A stretch of 64,000 nucleotides of DNA, taken from contig NZ_JAEMUI010000003.1 of assembly GCF_016461715.1 (NCBI RefSeq), forward strand, positions 1 to 64,000, read 5' to 3'. The notes below the pieces were generated by a model. That model was not told the origin of the DNA, made no database searches, and was given only the letters and a program-made list of their open reading frames with translations. Source of the stretch: Marinomonas spartinae. Its GTDB lineage: Bacteria > Pseudomonadota > Gammaproteobacteria > Pseudomonadales > Marinomonadaceae. The stretch's first letter is position 1, and each line of letters opens with the position of its first letter. A program made the translations under genes and the position numbers. Positions 15,318 to 23,745 of this stretch are shown here, piece by piece.

Positions 15318-16229
15318 ATGAAATATTTTGTGAAACAATTTATTCTTGGTAAAACATCAATATTACCGATTGAAGCTTCATACTTTACTCAATTGCAACA
15401 GTCACAGCGCTCAATGGTTGCGGCAAAAGCAATCGAAGAAAAGTATGATCTAATGATTTCAAATTATATGGAATTTGAAAAAGAACTTTTGCTTCAAATC
15501 ACAGAACAAGTCGTGCTTAATAAAGATTCATATGATGAGTTTTATAAAATAAGAACCATTCTAAATCGTAGAATTGTTAACTTATTAACTTCTACAAAGC
15601 TTTATTATGACCAAATGCAAAGGCAAGTACGATTATGTGATTTTAATAATGAAGGTTTTTCAAATACCGTTTTAAGTTACTTTAGTCGTGAGTATGACGA
15701 TAACTTTGAATATAGATTTATGGACAACTTAAGGAATTACGTTCAACATTGTGGTTTAGCGATACATTCATTCTCATTACCAAGTCAGTGGGAGGGAGAC
15801 GGTGATTCTCGAACAATGAGAAATGGTATAAAAATTTACTCGACTCGTGAAGAATTAGGGCAAGACCCAAAGTTCTCTAAAAGACCTGTTTTTACTGAGT
15901 GTACCGATAAAATAAATCTGGTTAAATCTATTAGAAAATATGTTGAGAAATTAAGCTTAATCCATGATGAAATTAGAACCTTAATAGAAGGGAATTTATC
16001 TGAGTCTCGTAATTGTATTGAGAAGGTAATTTCTGAATATAAGGCGGTAAATAACAACGATACTTTAGGCGTTTATGCTTATAGTGTTGATTCGGGTGAC
16101 CCGTTAGGTGATGTTACAACCAAAGTTCCGCTTCTACTTGATTGGGATAATGTTAGATTGAACTTAGTCAAAAAAAACAAGAAATTAACTAATAATAGCA
16201 AACAATACATTAGTGGGAAGTGCTTATAA
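15318..16229 (+). CDS. cassette protein with RX4H motif, 303 aa
   Basis: A soluble, largely helical 303-residue protein that I do not recognise as a named family. The segment FMDNLRNYVQHCGLAIHSF contains RX4H (Arg139 to His144); RNY-x-QH is a form common in HEPN-fold proteins. A long charged helix precedes it (residues ~50-110). No membrane segment is seen. The start ATG follows a weak AAAGGTTTGGAG. The stop TAA is embedded in the next attC-like site. It is the second RX4H protein in this array and is unrelated in sequence to the one at 11975-12472. Confidence 0.6.
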   Translation: MKYFVKQFILGKTSILPIEASYFTQLQQSQRSMVAAKAIEEKYDLMISNYMEFEKELLLQITEQVVLNKDSYDEFYKIRTILNRRIVNLLTSTKLYYDQMQRQVRLCDFNNEGFSNTVLSYFSREYDDNFEYRFMDNLRNYVQHCGLAIHSFSLPSQWEGDGDSRTMRNGIKIYSTREELGQDPKFSKRPVFTECTDKINLVKSIRKYVEKLSLIHDEIRTLIEGNLSESRNCIEKVISEYKAVNNNDTLGVYAYSVDSGDPLGDVTTKVPLLLDWDNVRLNLVKKNKKLTNNSKQYISGKCL

Positions 16230-16312
16230 CAAGGCACTTAAATGGAACTAAAACAGTGTGCCATGTTTCGTTCCTCAACAAGTTTGGAACACAATTTTAG
16301 TCCGCTTAACGC
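16222..16312 (+). repeat. attC-like site 6 with inverted right end
   Basis: The left end GCTTATAACAAGGCACTTAA resembles the left ends of the other sites and contains the stop of the upstream gene. Inner arms GGAACTAAAACAGTGTG and CACAATTTTAGTCC pair imperfectly. The right end reads GCTTAACGC, the reverse complement of the GCGTTAAGC end of site 4, so the site is not canonical. Confidence 0.4.
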
Positions 16313-16333
16313 AGCACTACAATTCATATCAAC

Positions 16334-16624
16334 TCAGACGATATTTTTCACATCACGATAAAAATTTTCATGAGAACCTAGAGCCATAAGTTCGAGAGTA
16401 ACGGTACCATCTTCGTAGGTATAACCAAGTAATGTAAGTTGTTTTAGCATCTTAAATTTGTATACGCGAAGGAAGTATAAATCACCTTTCTTCTGTTGCC
16501 CTAGAAGCGGATCTTCAATCAATTCTCTGATTGCCTTATCTAGATCCGCCTTTTGGTTTTTATGTAGCTTCTTGACTGCTTTTTTAAAGGTAGGAGTTTG
16601 AAGAACCTGAGTGATTTTAGCCAA
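16334..16624 (-). CDS. RelE/ParE-family toxin, 96 aa
   Basis: The toxin of a type II toxin-antitoxin pair. It reads TFKKAVKKLHKNQKADLDKA, LIEDPLLGQQKKGDLYFLRV and YTYEDGTVTLELMALGSHEN, ending YRDVKNIV. This is the RelE/ParE layout, with an N-terminal helical hairpin followed by a beta sheet. The probable start is a TTG overlapping the antitoxin stop by 8 bp, giving the usual ~96 residues; the open frame runs on upstream to 16747 inside the antitoxin gene. Whether it cleaves mRNA or poisons gyrase cannot be told. Pairs like this are frequent integron cassettes and are thought to stabilise arrays. Confidence 0.7.
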   Translation of the reverse strand: MAKITQVLQTPTFKKAVKKLHKNQKADLDKAIRELIEDPLLGQQKKGDLYFLRVYKFKMLKQLTLLGYTYEDGTVTLELMALGSHENFYRDVKNIV

Positions 16625-16838
16625 AATGATATTCCTCAAGTTTTCCGGCTTCTTTTTCTGCTTTGGCAATGATCGCTTGTTTAACGAACTCGTAAGGTAA
16701 ATCAGGGTTATCTTCCATGATTTCACCAATTTTAGCCCAGTGTTCAATTTGTTTTGGTGTTGTACGGTTTAGAGCTTTAGCCATAATAGCGGCTTTATCA
16801 ACTAGCTCTTGGTCGAGACGAATACTTGTAGTAGACAT
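16617..16838 (-). CDS. ParD-like antitoxin, 73 aa
   Basis: A 73-residue antitoxin. The N terminus STTSIRLDQELVDKAAIMAK is a ribbon-helix-helix DNA-binding region, followed by ALNRTTPKQIEHWAKIGEI, the signature of the ParD-like antitoxin family. The C-terminal tail KQAIIAKAEKEAGKLEEYHF would bind and neutralise the toxin encoded immediately downstream with 8-bp overlap. GGAGAT precedes the ATG. Autorepression through the palindrome 31 bp upstream is likely. Confidence 0.75.
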   Translation of the reverse strand: MSTTSIRLDQELVDKAAIMAKALNRTTPKQIEHWAKIGEIMEDNPDLPYEFVKQAIIAKAEKEAGKLEEYHFG

Positions 16839-16868
16839 AATACAATCTCCTTAATGCGCTGTAAGAAG

Positions 16869-16885
16869 TGTAGCGTTCTGCTACA
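16869..16885. promoter_or_regulatory. palindrome upstream of the toxin-antitoxin pair, probable operator
   Basis: A perfect inverted repeat TGTAGC-GTTCT-GCTACA lies 31 bp upstream of the antitoxin start. Ribbon-helix-helix antitoxins repress their own operons through such palindromes, so this is a plausible autoregulatory operator. Confidence 0.5.
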
Positions 16886-17032
16886 TTGGTGGCAATATGA
16901 ATCATAAAAAAGGCTCTGCATTAGCCACAAAAGACCGATAAAAGTTTGCTTAAAAATAGAATAGAGCGGTTGCTAACGTGAGTTATTACGAATTAAGTGT
17001 GAGTTTTCTAGCCCTCACTGGGTGTACTTATG

Positions 17033-18340
17033 CTAGTTTGGCGATAGGAGGTTTGGCAACCATAAAGCGATATCGGGCACTAGGCATAAAATAAGGGCCG
17101 CGGTGCACATGAGGATAAAGAAAGGGAAGGCGGCTTTTGCCACTTGGCCTATTTTTTCCCCCGTTAATCCCTGTAGGACGAAGAGGTTAAAACCAACGGG
17201 TGGGGTGATTTGCCCGAGTTCTATCAGTATCACTAGAAATACGCCAAACCAAAGCGGGTCGAACCCTGCTTGCACGACGATGGGCAAGGTAATGGGGAGG
17301 CTCATGACGGTGATGGAAATGCCATCTAAAAAAAGACCTAATACAATATAAAAAATAGCTAAGGCGAATAAGAGCCACGCTGGTGACAGGTGCAGGTTGG
17401 CAATATAGCGAGCTAACTCCGATGGCAAGTGCAAAAATCCCATGGCGGTTGATAATAGCGCGGCGGTGATGAGGATGCTGCAGACCATAGTGGAGCTGAG
17501 GAGTGTGGCGATCAAGGCTTCTTGGATCATTGCAAAAGAAAGTTGTCTTTCTTTTAGTAAGATTAACAAAGTAGCAAAAACACCCACTGCTGCCGCTTCA
17601 GAGGGGGTGGCAATGCCTGTATAGATGGCACCCATGACGATCACAATCAATGAGATCACAGGGAGAAGCAGCACAATGCTTTTGAGTTTACTGATCTGGC
17701 TAACGTTTTCTGGTGGACACAAGGACGGGTTTATTAAAGCGCGAATGATAAGATAGCCAGAGTATAGCAAGGCGATCAAAATACCAGGCAAAATCCCCGC
17801 CATAAAAAGTTTGCTGATGGAGACTTCAGATTGAATGCCATAGACGATCATGACTAAAGAGGGCGGAATGAGTAACCCTAAGCTGCCAGCTCCTGCTAAG
17901 GAGCCAATGGACAAGCTACGATTATAGCCACGTTTTTTTAATTCCGTCGTGGTGATCTTGCCAACGGTCGCCGTGGTGGCGGCACTAGAACCGCTAACGG
18001 CAGCGAATAAGGCGCATCCGAACACATTGGTGTGCAGTATTCCCCCTGGTAGTTTTTTGGTCCAAGGTTCTAGGCCCTTAAATAATCGATCTGAAATATC
18101 GGAACGGAAAATCAGCTCCCCCATTAAGATAAACAGTGGAATGGCGGATAACTCCCAAGAATTTCCCGCACTGAAAATAATACGACTGAGAATGGCGCCA
18201 GCCCGGTGGAAACTAACGTCGCCAATCATCACCAAAGACAAAAGGGCAACAATGGCCAAGCCTGAAAACACCCAGACACCTAAACCAAGCACCACAAAAA
18301 TAAGTGTCATCACGGCAACAGCGGTTAATACAATGTCCAT
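17033..18340 (-). CDS. dctM: TRAP transporter large permease, DctM type
   Basis: The 435-residue DctM subunit of a tripartite ATP-independent periplasmic transporter, with about twelve hydrophobic segments. Characteristic stretches are GFFGSSAAT-like SGSSAATTATVGKI, GLLIPPSLVMIVYG and GQITPPVGFNLFVLQG. It carries out sodium-driven uptake of an organic acid or related solute across the inner membrane together with DctQ and DctP. The start is 9 bp after the dctQ stop, so the three genes form one operon ordered P-Q-M. Nothing in the sequence fixes the substrate. Confidence 0.9.
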   Translation of the reverse strand: MDIVLTAVAVMTLIFVVLGLGVWVFSGLAIVALLSLVMIGDVSFHRAGAILSRIIFSAGNSWELSAIPLFILMGELIFRSDISDRLFKGLEPWTKKLPGGILHTNVFGCALFAAVSGSSAATTATVGKITTTELKKRGYNRSLSIGSLAGAGSLGLLIPPSLVMIVYGIQSEVSISKLFMAGILPGILIALLYSGYLIIRALINPSLCPPENVSQISKLKSIVLLLPVISLIVIVMGAIYTGIATPSEAAAVGVFATLLILLKERQLSFAMIQEALIATLLSSTMVCSILITAALLSTAMGFLHLPSELARYIANLHLSPAWLLFALAIFYIVLGLFLDGISITVMSLPITLPIVVQAGFDPLWFGVFLVILIELGQITPPVGFNLFVLQGLTGEKIGQVAKAAFPFFILMCTAALILCLVPDIALWLPNLLSPN

Positions 18341-18349
18341 GTTTACATC

Positions 18350-18871
18350 CTATTCATGGGATTGGGCTAACTCGATATGGGGAACGTGTCGTGTTGATAT
18401 CAATATCAACATTCTCACCAGCAGTGTAAAACAGAGTAATACTAAGCCGATTAGTACCATGCCTTCGGGTATCCACAGCGGGGTTTCGGCAATCGACGAG
18501 CTGGTTGTGCCGCGCTGAAAGCTTCTCAGGGTATTGATATACCAGTAGTAGGAAATCCACGTGAAAATAGCGAAGGACATAGCTGAAACAAGCAGATCTA
18601 GCAGCCAGTGAAAACGTTCTGGTAAGCGATCCATGAGAATATTCACTCTAATCAGGCTATTTCTTTCTAGGCTGTAACCTAAGCCTAGAAAGGTAATGGC
18701 CGCCACCGCGTAGCCGACAAATTCATCCAGAACATAGGTGGATGTTCCAAATAACCGCAGTACAATTTCCAGCAGGATATGGCACAGCACATAGACGATT
18801 AATAGCATGGCTAAAGCACCAGATAACCGGTTAAGTTGTCTTGATAGCGTGGCTAAGAATCGAATCAGCAT
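18350..18871 (-). CDS. dctQ: TRAP transporter small permease, DctQ type
   Basis: The 173-residue DctQ subunit with four predicted membrane helices. Family-like segments are LRLFGTSTYVLDEFVGYAVA and LGLGYSLERNSLIRVNIL. It forms the membrane complex with DctM. Its ATG overlaps the last base of the dctP stop codon (TAATG), which indicates translational coupling. Confidence 0.85.
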   Translation of the reverse strand: MLIRFLATLSRQLNRLSGALAMLLIVYVLCHILLEIVLRLFGTSTYVLDEFVGYAVAAITFLGLGYSLERNSLIRVNILMDRLPERFHWLLDLLVSAMSFAIFTWISYYWYINTLRSFQRGTTSSSIAETPLWIPEGMVLIGLVLLCFTLLVRMLILISTRHVPHIELAQSHE

Positions 18872-19851
18872 TATTTGCTTTTCTCAAATTCAGCAATGAT
18901 GGTTTGGCCCGGTTGTCCGGTATCTTTTAACCATTCTTTAAGGGATGGTTTAGCGGACTCTTGTAACCAATGGATAAAGGGCTTTGGCAGATCTTTGTGA
19001 ATAGTGACCTTGTGTGCCACCAATTCTTTATAATTTTCTGCTACTCGCGTTTTTACGGCTTGCCAATTGTGTTTGTCCGTGAGAGCGGCGGCTTTTAAAA
19101 TGGCTTGCTGATCCTTTTTAGGCAGATCATCAAACTCATCTTTATTCATATGCACCATGTTGAGTGGAATGGCGTATTGAATGGCGCTGTAGTTGTCGAG
19201 ATGCTCCCAAAACTTGCCACTGGCGCCCGCATCCGCAGAGGTGAGCACGGCTTGAATGCCTCCTGTCGACAGTTGAGGCACCACATCCGCCCAAGATAAT
19301 TTAATGGGCTCAGCGCCAGCGTCACGTAGTGTTAACGTGCCATTTTTGTCATAGGTGCGGATTTTTAAATTCGCTAGCTCTTGTTTGTTGGTAACGGGTT
19401 TTTTTGACCAAATACCGCTCGCTGGCCAAGGGGAGGCGTAAAGCAATATTTGCCCATTTTTAGCAAAGATTTTTTGGTAATAAGGTTTTGCTATTTTATA
19501 AAGATCTTCGGCTTGTTTTTCGTTTTTTACTAAAAAGGGCAAAGAGGAGACTAAAAAAATAGGATCGATTCCCGCCATACTGCCCGCGAGGGTATCGGCT
19601 ATTTGCACGGCATCATCGGAAACCGCATAAAAATTATCGGCGGATTTAAACCCCAACGAACCACCCGTATGCAGGGTGATTTGCACATCACCTTTCGTTA
19701 ATTTGGATACTTGATCGATAAAATACTGATCGCCTTGAGCATGGATCGAAGTGGCATTGTATTCATTGGTAAAATCAAATTTCGTTGCGGCAAATACCAT
19801 AGGAGCTTGGCACAGAGTAGCGGAAAGTAATAACAAGCCGGAATAGCGCAT
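18871..19851 (-). CDS. dctP: TRAP transporter substrate-binding protein, DctP type
   Basis: A 326-residue periplasmic binding protein. A signal peptide spans about residues 1-21 (MRYSGLLLLSATLCQAPMVFA). The mature part contains the usual DctP landmarks: GSLGFKSADNFYAVSDDAVQ, FLVSSLPFLVKNEKQAEDLY, LKIRTYDKNG and LSWADVVPQLSTGGIQAVLT. The Arg in KIRTYD sits where the carboxylate-binding Arg of DctP proteins is found, which suggests an acidic ligand. It is the first gene of the operon. No regulator lies beside it, so inducer and ligand remain unknown. Confidence 0.9.
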   Translation of the reverse strand: MRYSGLLLLSATLCQAPMVFAATKFDFTNEYNATSIHAQGDQYFIDQVSKLTKGDVQITLHTGGSLGFKSADNFYAVSDDAVQIADTLAGSMAGIDPIFLVSSLPFLVKNEKQAEDLYKIAKPYYQKIFAKNGQILLYASPWPASGIWSKKPVTNKQELANLKIRTYDKNGTLTLRDAGAEPIKLSWADVVPQLSTGGIQAVLTSADAGASGKFWEHLDNYSAIQYAIPLNMVHMNKDEFDDLPKKDQQAILKAAALTDKHNWQAVKTRVAENYKELVAHKVTIHKDLPKPFIHWLQESAKPSLKEWLKDTGQPGQTIIAEFEKSK

Positions 19852-20008
19852 AATGATTCTGTCCTACCAGTAAGAAGTGAAGTTTTACTGTAAGCGGCTA
19901 TGTATTTTTAGATGAGTCGTATCACGACGAGTAGTTTACTCATCACGACAAAGTGGTTGTTTAGGAAGGTATATAACAAGCTTTATCACCGCCATCCTTC
20001 AATAAGGA

Positions 20009-21232
20009 TTAGCTTCCGTTGAGTTTAGTCTGATTGATTCTCATGCCATAAATTAATAAAAAACTGAAAAAGATAATGATGCCCAGAAAACCAAATGTAA
20101 TAACCGAGTCTGCAGTACTGAGAATATAACCCATAACGAATGGGCTTAAGGCCGCACCTGTTGCTCCAAGGTTTTGTACCGAAAAATAGCGTCCACGAGC
20201 GTGCTCTGGTGCGATCAAATCGGTTATTAGAAATAATGCAGGAACAAAAGTAACTTCGCCCAGTGCAAAAAGGAACATGCCTGCGATCCAGGCCGGACGA
20301 TTCTCGCCAGCATGATAAAAAATAACGAGACCAACTACAAAGCAACCTGTTGCAGTCATCAGAAACTTAAGCATATTACCCTGCGTTATCTTACTGATAA
20401 TATAATGCTGAAATAGCAACACGACGGCAGCATTAGTGAACATCATCAGTGCGACTATGCTGGATGTCGTCTGTACACTATAGTGTTGTATTAAATGTTG
20501 TGAAAGATAAGCAACCGGATTGCCGTATACAAATGCTCCAAAAAATGACGCCAAGGTTAGCAGAAACAACTTTCCTGATGAAAGATCCTCTTGGCGGAGT
20601 GTCGTTTTGCTATCAGTTGATAAGCGATTATTATTTTTTACTTGCTGGATACTGAACTCTCTAAGAACATCAGTTCGTATAATTAGCCAGACAAGCGGAA
20701 AAAGTGACGCAACTGCACCAGCGTAAAAAATTGCATTTAGTTGCCAGCTCTGGACCAGAGCGCCAAGTAACGGTCCAAGAGCCCATCCCATATTCACTGC
20801 AAAATAATTGGCTGAGAAAATTTTCTTTTTATCGATGATGCCTTTCTGACTGGAGATATAAGTTCGAAGTAGTATCTCGATACAGGAATAAGCGAAGTTC
20901 ATCACGATAAGTAAAAATGTAAGCGTAGCAAACCCTCCTGACAAAGCTCCTAAAAACATTGATAAAAAAAACAAAAGCAGCAGGAAAAATATTGTCATCC
21001 AGGCATTTTTAGCGCGGGCAAGCCTGCCAGCGTAAAGGCTTAAAACAATACCAGCAATAGAGCTCAACGATAGTGCCAAACCAGCAGACGTAATGCTTTC
21101 ATCGAAGGCAGCGGTTATATATACCGCCAAAAACGGGATGACTGCACCTCGGGCGATAGTGAGGAGAAACGAGGAAAAAAGGAAAAACGAAACAACCGGA
21201 TTACGTTTTGTCACTGTTGCGTTTAATGTCAT
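20009..21232 (-). CDS. MFS transporter, YdeE-like
   Basis: A 407-residue twelve-helix major facilitator. The N terminus LLTIARGAVIPFLAVYIT and the middle SANYFAVNMGWALGPLLGAL resemble E. coli YdeE, a dipeptide/drug exporter. Other helices include ITDLIAPEHARGRYFSVQNL. The polarity suggests export, but the substrate is unknown. It is a single-gene unit whose start lies 48 bp from the last codon of an IS30-family transposase relic and does not belong to the TRAP operon, so it was probably brought in with the element. Confidence 0.8.
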   Translation of the reverse strand: MTLNATVTKRNPVVSFFLFSSFLLTIARGAVIPFLAVYITAAFDESITSAGLALSLSSIAGIVLSLYAGRLARAKNAWMTIFFLLLLFFLSMFLGALSGGFATLTFLLIVMNFAYSCIEILLRTYISSQKGIIDKKKIFSANYFAVNMGWALGPLLGALVQSWQLNAIFYAGAVASLFPLVWLIIRTDVLREFSIQQVKNNNRLSTDSKTTLRQEDLSSGKLFLLTLASFFGAFVYGNPVAYLSQHLIQHYSVQTTSSIVALMMFTNAAVVLLFQHYIISKITQGNMLKFLMTATGCFVVGLVIFYHAGENRPAWIAGMFLFALGEVTFVPALFLITDLIAPEHARGRYFSVQNLGATGAALSPFVMGYILSTADSVITFGFLGIIIFFSFLLIYGMRINQTKLNGS

Positions 21233-21239
21233 TGATATC

Positions 21240-21392
21240 CACCTTATCCGCGCATTCAGCTATCAAATGCAACACTCTCCTAGACAGCCTTAGTTAACTT
21301 ATTAAATATGATTTCAGGTTGTTTATATCCTAGACATTTTCTTGGCCTTAGGTTGAATCGTTGTACTACTTGAGCAACATACCCGTGATGAA
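21240..21392 (-). mobile_element. IS30-family transposase C-terminal relic with terminal repeat
   Basis: On the minus strand the sequence encodes HHGYVAQVVQRFNLRPRKCL and continues GYKQPEIIFNKLTKAV before a TAG. This is the C terminus of IS30-family transposases, with the typical NxRPRKxLGxKxP motif. After the stop comes GTGTTGCATTTGATAGCTGA, which looks like the family's terminal inverted repeat. The rest of the element is missing and replaced directly by the GNAT gene at 21399. Confidence 0.75.
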
Positions 21393-21398
21393 TAATAG

Positions 21399-21863
21399 CT
21401 AATCGAGATATTTACTCATAAACACGCTAAGAGGATGGTCAGGATAGTCGCCAAATGGGCCGCAAGTCCCATAGCCTTGTTTACGATAGAAGGCGATGGC
21501 GTCTGGCTGATAGGGGCCAGTCTCTAGCATAAGTGTTCGACAACCTGATTGATAAGCACTGGTTTCCAAAGTGGCAATCAATTGTTGGGCCACACCTTGG
21601 CCTCTGGCTTCAGGGCTGACAAATAGACGTTTTACCTCACCGTATGAATCATTCAAAACGATAGCCCCGCAACCGAGGGCTTTGTTCTGTTGGTCTCGAG
21701 CGACAGCAAAAAGCACATTAGGCTGAGACAGAGAGGCTAAGTCTAATGCGTAGCGGGCTTCTGGCGGGTACAAAGAGGCTTGATAGGCATCGAGATCACT
21801 AATTAGTGCCATGATATCGGGCTGGTTGGGGGACTCTTGTTTAATGTGTAATGCTTCTTCCAT
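21399..21863 (-). CDS. GNAT-family N-acetyltransferase
   Basis: A 154-residue GNAT acetyltransferase. Motif A, the acetyl-CoA pyrophosphate loop, is VSPEARGQGVAQQLI; the beta4 strand is GEVKRLFV and motif B contains DAIAFYRKQGY. The conserved beginning ISDLDAYQASLYPPE is shared with many uncharacterised acetyltransferases of the YsnE/PaiA-like sort. The acceptor is unknown. It is monocistronic, and its stop is 7 bp from the transposase relic. Confidence 0.8.
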   Translation of the reverse strand: MEEALHIKQESPNQPDIMALISDLDAYQASLYPPEARYALDLASLSQPNVLFAVARDQQNKALGCGAIVLNDSYGEVKRLFVSPEARGQGVAQQLIATLETSAYQSGCRTLMLETGPYQPDAIAFYRKQGYGTCGPFGDYPDHPLSVFMSKYLD

Positions 21864-22015
21864 GTTTTTTGATCGTCTTATAAATGTATTACTTTGATAT
21901 TGCCCGAACTTTTTTACTCACACAACCTAAACCTTGTCCACCTTGGTTTAGGGGAGTAAATTGAATCTATAGGGTGTTCGTTTGCCGCTTTCCATTTAAC
22001 AATAAGTATTGATTT

Positions 22016-23692
22016 ATGCATTTAGTTCCGTCTTTGTTGCAGCAGATGTGTGTGTATCTTGTATTGGCTTATATGCTGAGTAAGACGCCAATATTTCTGC
22101 CTTTGTTGAATATTTCCTCTCAGCGTTCCCACAAATTTAGTTGTTATGTGCTTTTCTCTTTGTTTTGTATTTTGGGAACGTATTTTGGTCTGAATATTAA
22201 CGATGCGATTGCCAATACCCGTGCGATTGGGGCGGTCATCGGTGGCTTACTAGGGGGGCCGGTTGTTGGTTTTGCAGTGGGGTTAACGGGAGGGATTCAT
22301 CGCTATACTTTGGGCGGTTTCACCGATGTGGCCTGCGCGATTTCCACGACCATGGAGGGCTTGATCGGTGGTTTATTGCACTTGTATTTAGTCAGAAAGG
22401 ATAAGTCCTACCTGTTATTTAATCCTTTGATTGTATTGGCGATCACTTTCGTGGCGGAAGTCAGTCAAATGCTGATTATTCTCGCGGTTGCCAAACCCTT
22501 TGATCGTGCCTATACCTTGGTGTCTGAGATTGCGGCGCCGATGATCATTGCCAATTGTGTGGGGGCCGCGTTATTTGTCAGTATTCTGCAAGATAAGAAA
22601 ACCATTTTTGAGCGATACTCTGCGGTGTTTTCAAGACGAGCACTGACCATCGCCGAGCGAAGTGTGGGCATTTGGAGTACGGGGTTTGATGGGAGCAGTG
22701 CGGAAAAAGTCGCTCGGATTATCTACGAAGAGACCAATGTGGGGGCGGTGGCCATTACGGATACAGAAAATACGTTGGCCTTTATTGGTATTGGTGAAGA
22801 TCACCATAAGCCCAATACGCCGATTTCCTCCAAGTATACGCGACAAGCTATGGAGCAAAACCGCATCATTTATTTAGGCGCCCGTGAATCACCTTATCAT
22901 TGCTCTATTTCAGATAATTGTAAGCTCGGGACGGTATTGGTTATTCCGTTGCGAGCGGGCAAAAAAGTGGTGGGTACCATTAAGCTTTATGAGCCCAAAC
23001 GGAAACTTTTGTCGAATATCAATCGTTCCATGGGAGAGGGGATCGGGCAGTTATTGTCGAGCCAAATTTTATATGGCGATTTCCAACAGCAGCAAACGCT
23101 GTTAACTCAAGCAGAAATTAAGCTGTTGCACGCGCAAGTGAACCCTCACTTTTTATTTAATGCGCTCAATACCATCAGTGCGGTGATTCGTCGGGATCCG
23201 AATAAAGCACGAGAGCTTATTCAGCATCTTTCGCATTTTTTTAGGAGTAATCTTAAGCAGAATATTGAAACGGTGGCGTTTAAAGATGAGCTTGCCCATG
23301 TGAATGCTTATTTGACGATTGAAAAGGCGCGTTTTACTGATCGTCTAACCGTGGAGATTGATATTCATGAAGCATTGCAGGAGAGGTTATTGCCCAGTTT
23401 TACCCTACAGCCATTGGTTGAGAACGCCATCAAGCATGGTATCAGTACAATGTTAGAAGGTGGGCGGGTGCGCATCTATAGTGAACGCAATGGGGTGGGG
23501 TATAATATTGTCGTGGAAGACAATGCGGGGCAGTTTGTGCCGGCATTGGGTGACAAGCAAGGTCTAGGGATGGAGATTGTCGCAAAGCGTCTTGTGCATT
23601 TTTTTGGTGATAAAGCCGCGTTGCAAACGGAGTGTGAAGCAGGCAAATCAACACGAATGCGTTTTCTCGTCCCTGATCAGGTTTCTTCTTAA
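22016..23692 (+). CDS. btsS: LytS/BtsS-type sensor histidine kinase
   Basis: A 558-residue sensor kinase. Residues ~1-200 form a 5TMR-LYT membrane domain (GAVIGGLLGGPVVGFAVGL, TTMEGLIGGLLHLYLV). A GAF domain follows (~215-345), then a HisKA-7TM-like region with phosphoacceptor His378 in QVNPHFLFNALNTI, then an HATPase domain (LQPLVENAIKHG, GLGMEIVAKRL). Layout and length match E. coli BtsS (YehU), which senses extracellular pyruvate. The response regulator follows after 53 bp and a CstA-family carrier follows that, as expected for a Bts-type circuit. The pyruvate ligand is inferred by analogy. Confidence 0.8.
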   Translation: MHLVPSLLQQMCVYLVLAYMLSKTPIFLPLLNISSQRSHKFSCYVLFSLFCILGTYFGLNINDAIANTRAIGAVIGGLLGGPVVGFAVGLTGGIHRYTLGGFTDVACAISTTMEGLIGGLLHLYLVRKDKSYLLFNPLIVLAITFVAEVSQMLIILAVAKPFDRAYTLVSEIAAPMIIANCVGAALFVSILQDKKTIFERYSAVFSRRALTIAERSVGIWSTGFDGSSAEKVARIIYEETNVGAVAITDTENTLAFIGIGEDHHKPNTPISSKYTRQAMEQNRIIYLGARESPYHCSISDNCKLGTVLVIPLRAGKKVVGTIKLYEPKRKLLSNINRSMGEGIGQLLSSQILYGDFQQQQTLLTQAEIKLLHAQVNPHFLFNALNTISAVIRRDPNKARELIQHLSHFFRSNLKQNIETVAFKDELAHVNAYLTIEKARFTDRLTVEIDIHEALQERLLPSFTLQPLVENAIKHGISTMLEGGRVRIYSERNGVGYNIVVEDNAGQFVPALGDKQGLGMEIVAKRLVHFFGDKAALQTECEAGKSTRMRFLVPDQVSS

Positions 23693-23745
23693 AGTGTGGG
23701 GGTGGCTGCGCAATCCAATAACAATAATCGTCGAGAAAAGTGGTT

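Noticed and set aside
17949-18518. 189-codon plus-strand open frame across the TRAP permease genes
   Set aside because: It overlaps two clear TRAP genes on the other strand, and its translation is low-complexity with no family pattern.
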